In this document: positions 20,323 through 29,771 of the stretch, piece after piece
Numbering within the stretch: position 1 is the stretch's first letter
Layout of the letters: each line of letters begins with the position of its first letter
Assembly (NCBI GenBank): GCA_029262795.1
Contig: JAJCYT010000017.1
Location: forward strand, 46,229 to 110,228
Source of the DNA: Candidatus Fraserbacteria bacterium
GTDB lineage: Bacteria > Bipolaricaulota > Bipolaricaulia > RBG-16-55-9 > JAJCYT01
DNA: 64,000 nucleotides
Direction of reading: 5' to 3'
The notes under the pieces: generated by a model
The model's input: only the letters and a program-made list of their open reading frames with translations
Database searches by the model: none
Told to the model about the DNA's origin: nothing
Translations under genes and position numbers: made by a program

Positions 20323-20350
20323 TTTACTTTAAAATAATATAGTAAGTAAA
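20323..20350. promoter_or_regulatory. Candidate HxlR operator in divergent intergenic region
   Basis: tttacttTAAAATAATATagtaagtaaa imperfect dyad between divergent genes. Confidence 0.35.
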
Positions 20351-20431
20351 TAATAAAAATCAAGTAATAGAAACTGAATTTTGAACTTCACTAATGAATA
20401 GTGCAAAATATAAATATTGAAGTGAGGCCCT

Positions 20432-21109
20432 ATGAGCAAGCGAACCTATAACATGTATTGCGCCATTGCCAAGGCGTTGGATGTGGTCGGCGAGCGTTGG
20501 ACGCTACTCATCGTCCACGAAGTGTTGTCCGGCCCCAAGCGCTTTAAGGATTTTTTGGATCACCTCCCAGGCATCGGTACCAATCTTCTTTCGAAGCGAT
20601 TGAAGGAATTGGAGCAGGCCGACATCATTCGGCATCGAAAGCTGCCACCCCCTGCATCGTCCGAAGTGTATGAAATCACCGAACACGGACAGGGACTCGA
20701 AGAAGTGGTTCTCGGCTTGGCCCGATGGGGAACCCCGCTACTTGGTTTACCAAAGCCTGACGAACTGTTCTGCCCCGTGTGGGCTTTGTACGCGATGAAA
20801 GATCGCTTCGTGCCAGAAAATGCCAAAGGCATCAGCAAAACCTACGAGTTCCACATCGACGACGACATTCTTCAAGCCCGCGTGGAAAATCAACAAATTT
20901 TTCCAACGCAAGGTGCGGCCTGGAAACCCGATGTGGTCATTACCATGGACAGCGCAACGCTGCTCGACATTGGCACCTACCAAATCGAACCAATGGATGC
21001 CCACCAACAGGGCCGAGTCCAAGTTCAGGGCGACGTCGCCGACTATGACGAGTTCTTTCAACTACTAGTTGATGCAGAATCAGGGATAGAGCGAATCAAT
21101 TTGAAATGA
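20432..21109 (+). CDS. HxlR-family winged-helix transcriptional regulator with C-terminal SCP2-like extension
   Basis: CAIAKALDVVGERWTLLIVHEVLSGPKRFKDFLDHLPGIGTNLLSKRLKELE. Confidence 0.93.
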   Translation: MSKRTYNMYCAIAKALDVVGERWTLLIVHEVLSGPKRFKDFLDHLPGIGTNLLSKRLKELEQADIIRHRKLPPPASSEVYEITEHGQGLEEVVLGLARWGTPLLGLPKPDELFCPVWALYAMKDRFVPENAKGISKTYEFHIDDDILQARVENQQIFPTQGAAWKPDVVITMDSATLLDIGTYQIEPMDAHQQGRVQVQGDVADYDEFFQLLVDAESGIERINLK

Positions 21110-21123
21110 AAGGTATTGTGTAA

Positions 21124-21324
21124 ATGGAAAAGTATATAAAGTGGCTACTAATTCTTGTTGCAATACAAAATGAAGCGTTTGGGGTTTATTACATATTGAA
21201 CGGGTTTACGGATAATAATCTTACCGAAATTCTCTTAGGTTTTTTTACATTGACAATAGGAGTGTTTTTATTTTATGTGTATCTGAAGGTATCAAAAGTT
21301 GAAAAAAAGGAAGAGCCAAAATGA
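21124..21324 (+). CDS. Small membrane protein, 66 aa
   Basis: Two TM segments; ATGA overlap with the next ORF. Confidence 0.6.
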   Translation: MEKYIKWLLILVAIQNEAFGVYYILNGFTDNNLTEILLGFFTLTIGVFLFYVYLKVSKVEKKEEPK

Positions 21325-21521
21325 AAAAATGGGGTGTCATTGCACTCGGAGTGATTTTCAACATCATCGGCATCGTCTGGATTTTGCAAGGGCTGAACGT
21401 GTTGCCTGGATCGTTCATGACGGGCGACATCACATGGACGGTGATTGGGTTTATTGTTGCGGCCATTGGAGACATTTTGATTTTTCTCAGTGTTACCAAG
21501 CGATCAAATTCTCAGAAGTAA
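21321..21521 (+). CDS. Small membrane protein, 66 aa
   Basis: Two TM segments; translationally coupled to the preceding gene. Confidence 0.65.
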   Translation: MKKWGVIALGVIFNIIGIVWILQGLNVLPGSFMTGDITWTVIGFIVAAIGDILIFLSVTKRSNSQK

Positions 21522-21522
21522 C

Positions 21523-22533
21523 TTACACGTCATCGCCTGCGAGTTGGCGCATCAGCATCAATTGGCCCATGTGGTAACTGTGATGGATGATGATGCCTTG
21601 CACCAGCCATTGCGCGGTGTGGTGTTCTGGGTCGAATGGTTTGCCGTGAGCATCGTTATAGTCGATCAAATCTGTGTCACTGAATGTGGTTAAAGCCTGT
21701 CTCAGTTTTTCGTGTTGTCGAATTAAATCTTCGCGTGCTTCCGGCCATTCGGGGAGAATTAAACGCACTTCTCCAGAATTGATTTTTTGCAATTCCTCGG
21801 TGGATTGCCCCGTGAGTCGGCGGCAGACGTAATCCTCCCAAAACTTCATGTGAACCACCATGTCGGTGGATGAGGGCAAATCCTCTTGCGGATACCAATC
21901 TGCAGTTTCTTCCGTCCACTCTTTCGTGAACGATTCAAACGGCGGAATAGAAAACCCACTGGACCATGCGCTGTCCATCATGTCCAACAGCAATTGACCC
22001 GCTCCTTCAGTTGGAGTTGGACTGTCGGGCGATACGTTGTTAGTTTCAGCCACAGGGTCAGGCAAATCGAGCAAGCGCCGTTGCAGAAAAAGTTGACCCG
22101 CATGATACGAAGCATGAATGGCTCGCGTATACATACGGGCTTCGCGTGAAAGTTCATCCGTGGCTGGCGTTTCGGTTAGCAGATCAGGGTCCATTTCTAA
22201 CAGCGCTTTGCGAATTCCTTCGCGCGCATTGCGGTAGTAGGAAATACTTTCTAGCCACTTAGGCATCCAGTCGGGCGACTTACCCCAGGTTGCGGTTTGA
22301 AGGTCCTGTAAATCATCTATCGATTCGCCGGTGAGTTGGCGGCGTCCAAATTCTTCCCAGTACGCGACGTGGTTGATTTGTTCTTCGATGGAATATAAAC
22401 AACCTTCAATCGGCACAGAAGCATCTTCCACAGAAATGCCATCCATCAGCAGTGTCATTGGATGAATCCAGTTTTCGGTCAGCCACATGTCATCCAGCAT
22501 TTCCAACAAAAAATTGACTTTAGGATGGCTCAT
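21523..22533 (-). CDS. DinB-like protein with two tandem DinB modules
   Basis: Internal duplication: IEEQINHVAYWEEFGRRQLTGES / STDMVVHMKFWEDYVCRRLTGQS; IHASYHAGQLFLQRR / IHHSYHMGQLMLMRQ. Confidence 0.85.
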   Translation of the reverse strand: MSHPKVNFLLEMLDDMWLTENWIHPMTLLMDGISVEDASVPIEGCLYSIEEQINHVAYWEEFGRRQLTGESIDDLQDLQTATWGKSPDWMPKWLESISYYRNAREGIRKALLEMDPDLLTETPATDELSREARMYTRAIHASYHAGQLFLQRRLLDLPDPVAETNNVSPDSPTPTEGAGQLLLDMMDSAWSSGFSIPPFESFTKEWTEETADWYPQEDLPSSTDMVVHMKFWEDYVCRRLTGQSTEELQKINSGEVRLILPEWPEAREDLIRQHEKLRQALTTFSDTDLIDYNDAHGKPFDPEHHTAQWLVQGIIIHHSYHMGQLMLMRQLAGDDV

Positions 22534-22550
22534 GAAAAATTCCTTTCTGA

Positions 22551-23744
22551 TTACACAGGGATGATTAAACTTTCCAGATCGCGCGGATAATAGGTCAACA
22601 TTTCAATCCCATCGTCCGTGATCAGCACCGTGTCTGAATGGCGATAACCGCCAAGCTCCGGCGAATACAATCCAGGTTCAACCGAAAATACCATGCCGGG
22701 TTTCATTTCGGTGTGGTCACCTGTATCTAAAAACGGTGCTTCGTGATAGCGCAGGCCGATGTTATGGCCTGTGTGATGCCGCCAATAGGGCATCAGGTCA
22801 TGTTTTTCGAAGTAGGCATGAATTGCCTTGTCCACTATCGAGCAGGGTTTTCCCGGCCCCATTTCGGCAAAGGCGGTGTTCTGCAACGCCACCATGTGGT
22901 CGAATAGTCGCTTCTGATCGTCACTTGGCGGCCCCATAAACATGGAGCGCTCCAATTCAGAATGGTATCCCCATACTGGGGCAGTGGCCCCGGTCACCAG
23001 AGCATCGCCTGCTTGGAACGTGATGTTATTGGCCAAGGCATGAGGAATCGCAGACGTGCGTCCGATCTGACCGCGATACATGGCAACGGCCCCACTGAAC
23101 CAGGAACTCTGGCTGCGAAAGATTGGCCCAATGGTGTCCAGCATGGCACAGGTGGCTTCATTGCAGGCACGTTGAGCCACTTCCGTTTCGGTCAGCCCAA
23201 CTTCGGTGTAACGTTGCAACAACATGTGGGCCAGGTTGCCCCACTTGCAACTTTCTTTGAGCAACGCAATTTCGGCGTCACTCTTAATCATCATCTGGTC
23301 TTCAATAAAAGCTTTGATGTTGTGGATCGTTGCGCCTGTGAGTTCCGTTAAGCTTGGCCCACGGTAACCAAAAATCCAAGGGTAGCCATCGTGATCTGCA
23401 CCCACATCACCAGACACGCCCATCTCATCCAACATTTTCTTCAGTACACCCATCGGATGAGGATTGTCAGGGTATTCCAAATAATGATCCACTCGACTGA
23501 TGAGCGCATTGGCTTTAGCATGTTCAACTTCTAGCCGGGGTACGAACAGGGATTTCTCCCCTTTGCTGTTCATCGCAAACCCAATGGGACGCTCTGTCGG
23601 GATAAACGCAAACCCGGTGTAGTAAAGAATATAATGACTTTCGAACAACACCACGCCGCTGAGATTGTTCTCATTCAAATGATTTAAAAGCTGATCTGCT
23701 CGTGATTGAAATTCCTGGTCCGTAATTTTGATAGACGCTTCCAT
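22551..23744 (-). CDS. M24 family aminopeptidase (Xaa-Pro peptidase-like)
   Basis: HHTGHNIGLRYHEAPFLDTGDHTEMKPGMVFSVEPGLY. Confidence 0.9.
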   Translation of the reverse strand: MEASIKITDQEFQSRADQLLNHLNENNLSGVVLFESHYILYYTGFAFIPTERPIGFAMNSKGEKSLFVPRLEVEHAKANALISRVDHYLEYPDNPHPMGVLKKMLDEMGVSGDVGADHDGYPWIFGYRGPSLTELTGATIHNIKAFIEDQMMIKSDAEIALLKESCKWGNLAHMLLQRYTEVGLTETEVAQRACNEATCAMLDTIGPIFRSQSSWFSGAVAMYRGQIGRTSAIPHALANNITFQAGDALVTGATAPVWGYHSELERSMFMGPPSDDQKRLFDHMVALQNTAFAEMGPGKPCSIVDKAIHAYFEKHDLMPYWRHHTGHNIGLRYHEAPFLDTGDHTEMKPGMVFSVEPGLYSPELGGYRHSDTVLITDDGIEMLTYYPRDLESLIIPV

Positions 23745-23844
23745 AAACTCCCCCGATTGCTGATGCTGCCCACTCTACGCAATTTCAATTCGCCGTCAAC
23801 TTGTCCATTCAGTAAATTACATGAGTTAACAGAAAGGGGCTAAA

Positions 23845-24294
23845 TTGGATTTAAAAATCGAACCTGTCTCACAAGAAACACTTTCGGATGTTTTGGACTT
23901 ATTCGGCCAATACCAAATTTTTTATAAGACGGAACCAAACCCAGAAAAAAACGAAAAATTTCTCAACATGCTTTTAAACTCTCCCCATGAAGGTATTCAA
24001 TTTGTTGCGCTTGAAGATGGAAAAGCTTTAGGGTTTGTCACGCTCTACTACACATTTTCCAGTGTTACCGCCATGCGAATGGGCTTGCTCAACGACCTTT
24101 ATACGATTCCAGAATCCAGAGGCAAAGGCGTCGGGCGTGCATTGATGAATCACTGCGCCGAATTCCTCAAATCAAAAGGCTATGGAAAAATGTTCTGGAA
24201 CACCGCCACGGACAATCACACCGCGCAAAAGCTGTACGATACATTTCCTGCGTCAAAAGCCACTTGGTTGCAGTACACAATTTTGTTGGATTAA
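23845..24294 (+). CDS. GNAT family N-acetyltransferase
   Basis: LNDLYTIPESRGKGVGRALMNHCAEFLKSKGY; TTG start. Confidence 0.9.
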   Translation: MDLKIEPVSQETLSDVLDLFGQYQIFYKTEPNPEKNEKFLNMLLNSPHEGIQFVALEDGKALGFVTLYYTFSSVTAMRMGLLNDLYTIPESRGKGVGRALMNHCAEFLKSKGYGKMFWNTATDNHTAQKLYDTFPASKATWLQYTILLD

Positions 24295-24309
24295 ACATTC
24301 AAAGTAGCA

Positions 24310-25008
24310 TCACGGAATGAAACTGAAGTTGGCATCGCAGGTGACATGGTCGTTCATGGCGAATGAAACGACGGTGTTGATATTGCCATCCACAGGGCAA
24401 GTGGGGCCAGTCCAAGAATTAAAGATACTGCCCACTGATGCAGATGCAGTGAGTGTCACCGATTGACCTGCCGCAATCGGTGCGCTGCACGTGTTCGGCG
24501 TCAGGCAATTGATACTGCCAATGTCGCTGGTCACAGTGCCATTGCCCCCCTCCATATCCACCGTCAGCGTAAATCCAAATAGAACTTGGACAAAAGTTTC
24601 TTTAACAAAAAAGCCTTCGGTGTCTTTTGCGCTTACGGAACACGATGAGCCATTGGGGCTACAGCCCTCCCACCCTACAAAAACAAAACCGGCTGCTGGC
24701 GTGGCTGTCAGAGTTAGAGGCGTATCTCTTCTTGCAAAAGTGGATGAGAGTGAGCACCCATCGCTGGCGATGCCATTGGTAATCGTACAACTTTTGAGAC
24801 GGTCGCTTACACGGCTTTCGATAGTTACAGTGCCGCTTCCCGTCCCCTCGATGGTTAACGATAGATTGCCACAACTTACCAGGCCAAACGCTAAAAGAGC
24901 AAGAACAAATGATGCAGACTGTTTGGCCGTGCAACCTGCCAATGCTGAAATGATGGCGGCGAAAAAGATGCCAATCGAACTATACCGAATAAATTTTACA
25001 AACCTCAT
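24310..25008 (-). CDS. Lipoprotein with Bacterial-repeat (InlB-like) domains, paralogue 1
   Basis: LTATPAAGFVFVGWEGC; VTLTASASVGSIFNSWTG; lipobox-like LAGC and LVSC. Confidence 0.8.
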   Translation of the reverse strand: MRFVKFIRYSSIGIFFAAIISALAGCTAKQSASFVLALLAFGLVSCGNLSLTIEGTGSGTVTIESRVSDRLKSCTITNGIASDGCSLSSTFARRDTPLTLTATPAAGFVFVGWEGCSPNGSSCSVSAKDTEGFFVKETFVQVLFGFTLTVDMEGGNGTVTSDIGSINCLTPNTCSAPIAAGQSVTLTASASVGSIFNSWTGPTCPVDGNINTVVSFAMNDHVTCDANFSFIP

Positions 25009-25062
25009 GAACCACTCCTAGCGAACATTCATCAAACTATTGTAACACGATCCAAAGCAGCA

Positions 25063-25764
25063 TCACGGAATGAAACTGAAATTGGCATCGCAGGTGACAT
25101 GGTCGTTCATGGTGAATGAAACGACGGTGTTGATATTGCCATCCACAGGGCAAGTGGGGCCAGTCCAAGAATTAAAGATACTGCCCACTGATGCAGATGC
25201 AGTGAGTGTCACCGATTGACCTGCCGCAATCGGTGCGCTGCAAGTGTTTGGGGTCAGACAATTGATACCGCCAATGTTGCTGGTCACGGTGCCATTGCCC
25301 CCCTCCATATCCACCGTCAGCGTATATCCAAACAGGACTTGGACAAGAGTTTCTTTAACAAAAAAGCCTTCGTCATCCATTGCAGAAACGTTACAAGAGG
25401 CACTTGGAAAAGAGGCACACACCCCTGACCAACCTACAAAAACAAAACCGGCTGCCGGTGTAGCTGTCAAAAGTAAAGGCGCTTCACTTCTTGAAAACTT
25501 GAAAAAACATCCATCGTCGACGATGCCATTGGTGATTTTACAATCTTGGATCTTAGTATTTGAGTCTTGATTGATCGATACGGTGCCACTTCCCGTGCCT
25601 TCGATTGACAACGATAGATTGCCGCAACCCCCTAAAAGAACGAACACAGTAAAAAAAAGAGCGGCCCCTGCGGACTGTTTGGCCGTACAACCTGCCAATG
25701 CTGAAATGATGGTAGTGAAAAAAATGCCAATAGCACTAAAGCGAATAAATTTTTGAAAAATCAT
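25063..25764 (-). CDS. Lipoprotein with Bacterial-repeat (InlB-like) domains, paralogue 2
   Basis: Tandem duplicate of the 24310 gene; same domain pattern and N-terminus. Confidence 0.8.
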   Translation of the reverse strand: MIFQKFIRFSAIGIFFTTIISALAGCTAKQSAGAALFFTVFVLLGGCGNLSLSIEGTGSGTVSINQDSNTKIQDCKITNGIVDDGCFFKFSRSEAPLLLTATPAAGFVFVGWSGVCASFPSASCNVSAMDDEGFFVKETLVQVLFGYTLTVDMEGGNGTVTSNIGGINCLTPNTCSAPIAAGQSVTLTASASVGSIFNSWTGPTCPVDGNINTVVSFTMNDHVTCDANFSFIP

Positions 25765-25949
25765 TGAACACCCCTAACAACCCTTCATATAACACCGAGA
25801 TTTTGTATGATTAGATTGCCAATCCCCTTAACCATTTTGATCAAGATTTAATGATTATCATAGCACATTTGAGTGTCGAAGACGACAACTCTCTCAAACA
25901 CACAAAATCGGGGTATGAAGAAGAAACTCTGTTTGGGTGCTCAGAAGAA

Positions 25950-26357
25950 TCAAGTGTTGTTGGAAATGTAAAACGACCCTGTTGCCATGGCAATCATGTT
26001 TCCATTGCCATCGTGGACTTCGCAGGTGGCAACGGCCACGCGGTGGCCGGGGTGGGCGACTCGGGCTTCAGCGACCAATTTCCCTTCGGTGACGGGGCGT
26101 AGGTAGTTGGTTTTCACTTCCATGGCAACACAATGTTGATCGTCATCGAGCAGTGAAAACACCGCACCGCCCATGCAGGTGTCGGCCAAAGAATAAATCA
26201 CACCGCCGTGCAGCAAGCCGAGGCGATTGAGCAATTCTGAGCGAATTTCAAGTTCTGCTTTGGTGTAGCCTTCGCGCAGTTCTTTGAAATCAATGCCCAG
26301 GTATTTGCTGAAATAGGGTTTGTCTTTGGCCGCTTCGGTAAATTTTTCTGTTGACAT
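25950..26357 (-). CDS. PaaI-like hotdog thioesterase
   Basis: LLHGGVIYSLADTCMGGAVFSLL; KTNYLRPVTEGKLVAEARV. Confidence 0.9.
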   Translation of the reverse strand: MSTEKFTEAAKDKPYFSKYLGIDFKELREGYTKAELEIRSELLNRLGLLHGGVIYSLADTCMGGAVFSLLDDDQHCVAMEVKTNYLRPVTEGKLVAEARVAHPGHRVAVATCEVHDGNGNMIAMATGSFYISNNT

Positions 26358-27137
26358 TTATTGTCCTTTAAAGTTCGGGTCACGTTTTTGCAGGAACGCC
26401 ATGATGCCTTCCTGCACATCCTCGGTTCGCACATTAATGCCCTGCCCCTGCGCTTCGTAGGCCAAGGCTTCTCTGAATGTATGGCTCAAGCTGCGATTCA
26501 TTGCTGTCTTTGTGATGCCATATGCAACGGTTGGTCCTTGCGCCAAACGCTGGGCGGTTTCTGTTGCTTTGGTCATCAATTGATCTTGAGGCACTATATC
26601 CGATGCAATGCCCATTGACTGTGATTCAGACGCCGAAACTTTCTCAGGCAACATCACCAACTGCTTGGCCCGTTGCAATCCAACCAGATGCGGCAACAGC
26701 CACGTGCCGCCCCCATCCACACTCAGACCGCGTTTGGTAAATGCCCAGTAGAAGTAGGCTTCTTCGCTCATGATGACCAGGTCGCAAGCCAAAGCGAAGT
26801 TGCAGCCCACACCCACGGCAGGGCCGTTGACTGCTGCCACCCAGGGGATTTCCATTTCAAAGAGTTTGAGAAGAACCTCGTGCATCCGGTTGACCCATTT
26901 GCGAACATGAACCGAGTTGGTTGGGTCCATCGACTGCCCAAGGTTGGCCAGATCCGCACCAGAGCAAAAGCCACGGCCAGAGCCTGTCAGCAACCCTGCC
27001 CGTGCGCCATCTTTGCTGGCCTGATCTAAGGCATCAGATAAGGCTTCGACCATCTCACCGTTGAGCGCATTGAGGACATCAGGACGATTGAGGGTGACCA
27101 CAGCCACGCCATCTTTTAACTGATAATCGCAGACCAT
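26358..27137 (-). CDS. Enoyl-CoA hydratase/isomerase family
   Basis: VVTLNRPDVLNALNGEMVEAL; LTGSGRGFCSGADL; VAAVNGPAVGVGCNFALACDLVI. Confidence 0.93.
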   Translation of the reverse strand: MVCDYQLKDGVAVVTLNRPDVLNALNGEMVEALSDALDQASKDGARAGLLTGSGRGFCSGADLANLGQSMDPTNSVHVRKWVNRMHEVLLKLFEMEIPWVAAVNGPAVGVGCNFALACDLVIMSEEAYFYWAFTKRGLSVDGGGTWLLPHLVGLQRAKQLVMLPEKVSASESQSMGIASDIVPQDQLMTKATETAQRLAQGPTVAYGITKTAMNRSLSHTFREALAYEAQGQGINVRTEDVQEGIMAFLQKRDPNFKGQ

Positions 27138-27166
27138 GTCACACCTCTTTCTGGGAAATTTTTGTG

Positions 27167-28384
27167 TTACGCCGGACCGAGACTTGCCACTGTTTGTGGC
27201 GTAAACGGATATTCTTTCAACAATTGATGAATGTCATCCACGGCCACTTTTTCATAGGCGGCCAGCACATCGGCCACGGATCGGTAAGGTTCACCGTACA
27301 GCTCATCGAATGCAAATGAGAACAAACGGCGCAAAGATTGTTCGCCTTCCGTTGCCAATGAAGTCAGCACACGATTGCGGGCGCTGTCCAACTCATTTGA
27401 AGAAATGCCTTTTTCAATCAGCGTTTGGACTTCAGACTGAGCAATCTTCATCACGCCGTCAAAGTTTTCGGGGGCGCAACTCAAAGAAATACCCATCACG
27501 CCAATTTGATCCTGTGCGTGGTAACTGGCGCTGGCGTAATCCACCAAACCTTTGTCCACCAAAGCCCAATGCAGGCGTGAATTTCCGGGGTGTCCCAGAA
27601 TATCAATCATCAAATCCATGGCTTCACTTCTTGGATCCTGATACGCAGGTGCAGGGCTGAGCGCCACTGCATGAAGCCGACTGACATTGCTGCGGGTCAA
27701 TTTGACTTCATTGACTTTTGCCTCAAAGGCATCATAAGTTCGTTCTACAGGATGAGAAGACCAGTCTCCACAATATTTATTGGCCAATGCCAGCACTTGA
27801 TCGGGATCAAAATTGCCTGCCACACTCAAACTCATATTGTGAGGCACATAACGGTCTTGATAATAGCTGTCCATCTGATCCCGTGTCATGGCCTGGATAG
27901 ATTCTTTGGAACCTAAAATTTCCTGACCCATTGGATGATCACCATAATAAGCCAGCACCGCCTGACGTTGCAGCACCGCTTGTGGTCGATCTTCATACAG
28001 TGCAATTTCTTCCAGGATGACGTTTTTTTCGGTGTCAAAATCGTCCTGATTTAAGACAGGTTTCATCATGTCGGCCAGCAACTCCATCAACGCTTCCAGA
28101 TGTTCGGGCAGCACACGTCCGTAATAGCCGGTGTATTCATAGCCCGTAAACGCGTTGTATTCTGCACCCAGGTTGTCGAAGGTTTCATCCACTTCGGCCC
28201 CACTGCGTTTGTGGGTGCCTTTAAACAGCATATGTTCTAGAAAATGAGACACGCCGTTGAGCTCCATTGCCTCGTCGCGGCTGCCGGTTTTAACGAAAAA
28301 TCCGACTGACACTGACTTCATGTGCGCCTGAGACTCCCCAATCACATTTAATCCATTGTCCAATGTCCAGGTATGATGGCTCAT
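27167..28384 (-). CDS. M16 zinc peptidase, catalytic-type (HXXEH)
   Basis: GVSHFLEHMLFKGT; ATGA overlap with upstream M16-like gene. Confidence 0.95.
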   Translation of the reverse strand: MSHHTWTLDNGLNVIGESQAHMKSVSVGFFVKTGSRDEAMELNGVSHFLEHMLFKGTHKRSGAEVDETFDNLGAEYNAFTGYEYTGYYGRVLPEHLEALMELLADMMKPVLNQDDFDTEKNVILEEIALYEDRPQAVLQRQAVLAYYGDHPMGQEILGSKESIQAMTRDQMDSYYQDRYVPHNMSLSVAGNFDPDQVLALANKYCGDWSSHPVERTYDAFEAKVNEVKLTRSNVSRLHAVALSPAPAYQDPRSEAMDLMIDILGHPGNSRLHWALVDKGLVDYASASYHAQDQIGVMGISLSCAPENFDGVMKIAQSEVQTLIEKGISSNELDSARNRVLTSLATEGEQSLRRLFSFAFDELYGEPYRSVADVLAAYEKVAVDDIHQLLKEYPFTPQTVASLGPA

Positions 28385-29697
28385 GCGTTCACCTCAAGTG
28401 GCGTCTTGCCCAATGTTAATACTGTGAATTTTTCCGGTACCGACTTTTTTAAATAGGCGTTGATTTCATCGAGGGTGAGCGCATCAACCATGGCCATGGC
28501 TTCATCGAGCGTCCATACTTTTTCACGATAAAAATATTCGCGCACCATGCCTTCGGCGCGAGCGCGGGTGGATTCGCCTTGCACGATGAAGTTGGTTTTG
28601 AGTTTCGTTTTGGCCTTGTCAAATTCATCCTGGGTGATGCCGTGTTCAATGCGACGCAATTCTTCAAGCAATACATCCAGTGTTTCCTGAGCACGTTCCG
28701 TTGTGGTGCCTGCATAACCCAGCACCCCGCCCATGTTTTTGGTGGAAAGATAGGTGGCAAACACCGAATAGGCCAGCCCGCGCTTTTGTCGAACTTCGAC
28801 AAACAAACGCGAACTCATGCCACCGGACAGCGCCATCACGCCCATCCGCGCTTTGTAATAATCAGGATGAGTCAATGGAATGCTGTCATAGGCAATGCCA
28901 ATTTGCATTTGCTCTGTGTCTTTTTCGAAATGTTCAACATGGATTGTAGGAGAGCCGGCTTCCACTTCAGGCACCGCCTCGCCCTGCCATTTACCAAAAC
29001 GCTGTTGCAGGTGATCCATCAATTGATCTTTGTTGAAATTGCCTGACACCGAAATGATTGCGCCCTGGGACGTGTACTGTTTCCAGCACGATTGAACGTC
29101 GTTGAGTGTAATGGCCTGAAGCGTTTCTAACGTGCCTTCAGCCGGATTGGACAGTGGCGCCGGAAAGAATCGTTGACCCAACTCGTAAAACATCTTTTGG
29201 GCGGGCGCATCTTCCATGGCCATCAATTGATGCATTGACAGTTGGCGAATCTCTTCCAGCCCGATTTCTGGCAAGCTGGGTTCAGTCAAAATGGTGTAAG
29301 TGATGTCCAATGCCCGAAACAGATGCTTGGGCAGCGTGGTGCCGGAAAAACTGATCACTTCACGGTCAGTGCGATGCCCTTCCTGAAACCCAATCTGATC
29401 AATTTCGGTGGCCAACGCCTGAGAGTCCCAAGGACCTGCGCCCTTGTACAGCAACTCCTGTGTGACGGCGGACAGTCCAAAATGACTTTTTGGATCATGC
29501 TTTGCGCCCAACGGCATCAACACTGCAAAAGCCGATGAAAATGCATCTGGGCTATGTTCTCCCAAAACCATGATGCCATTGTCTAATGTTTCCTTGAATT
29601 GAGTTACACCCAACAGCGCTCCTTTTCTATTTGGCCAAAGAAAGTCATCGCTTGAGCGAGTGTTTGTTCTATTGGCTTTATCCTTGTTTTGGCTCAA
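28381..29697 (-). CDS. M16-family protein lacking HXXEH (probable non-catalytic partner)
   Basis: GLSAVTQELLYKGAG in place of HXXEH; SSRLFVEVRQKRGLAYSVFA conserved C-terminal R/Y region. Confidence 0.9.
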   Translation of the reverse strand: MSQNKDKANRTNTRSSDDFLWPNRKGALLGVTQFKETLDNGIMVLGEHSPDAFSSAFAVLMPLGAKHDPKSHFGLSAVTQELLYKGAGPWDSQALATEIDQIGFQEGHRTDREVISFSGTTLPKHLFRALDITYTILTEPSLPEIGLEEIRQLSMHQLMAMEDAPAQKMFYELGQRFFPAPLSNPAEGTLETLQAITLNDVQSCWKQYTSQGAIISVSGNFNKDQLMDHLQQRFGKWQGEAVPEVEAGSPTIHVEHFEKDTEQMQIGIAYDSIPLTHPDYYKARMGVMALSGGMSSRLFVEVRQKRGLAYSVFATYLSTKNMGGVLGYAGTTTERAQETLDVLLEELRRIEHGITQDEFDKAKTKLKTNFIVQGESTRARAEGMVREYFYREKVWTLDEAMAMVDALTLDEINAYLKKSVPEKFTVLTLGKTPLEVNA

Positions 29698-29771
29698 TCA
29701 TAAAAGCATTGCCATCAGATGAGCAGACATATAAGGATATTAGATTCATTTGCCCAATCAACCAAAGTGAT

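Noticed and set aside
26522-27029. Plus-strand ORFs opposite the enoyl-CoA hydratase
   Set aside because: Shadow ORFs antisense to a conserved enzyme
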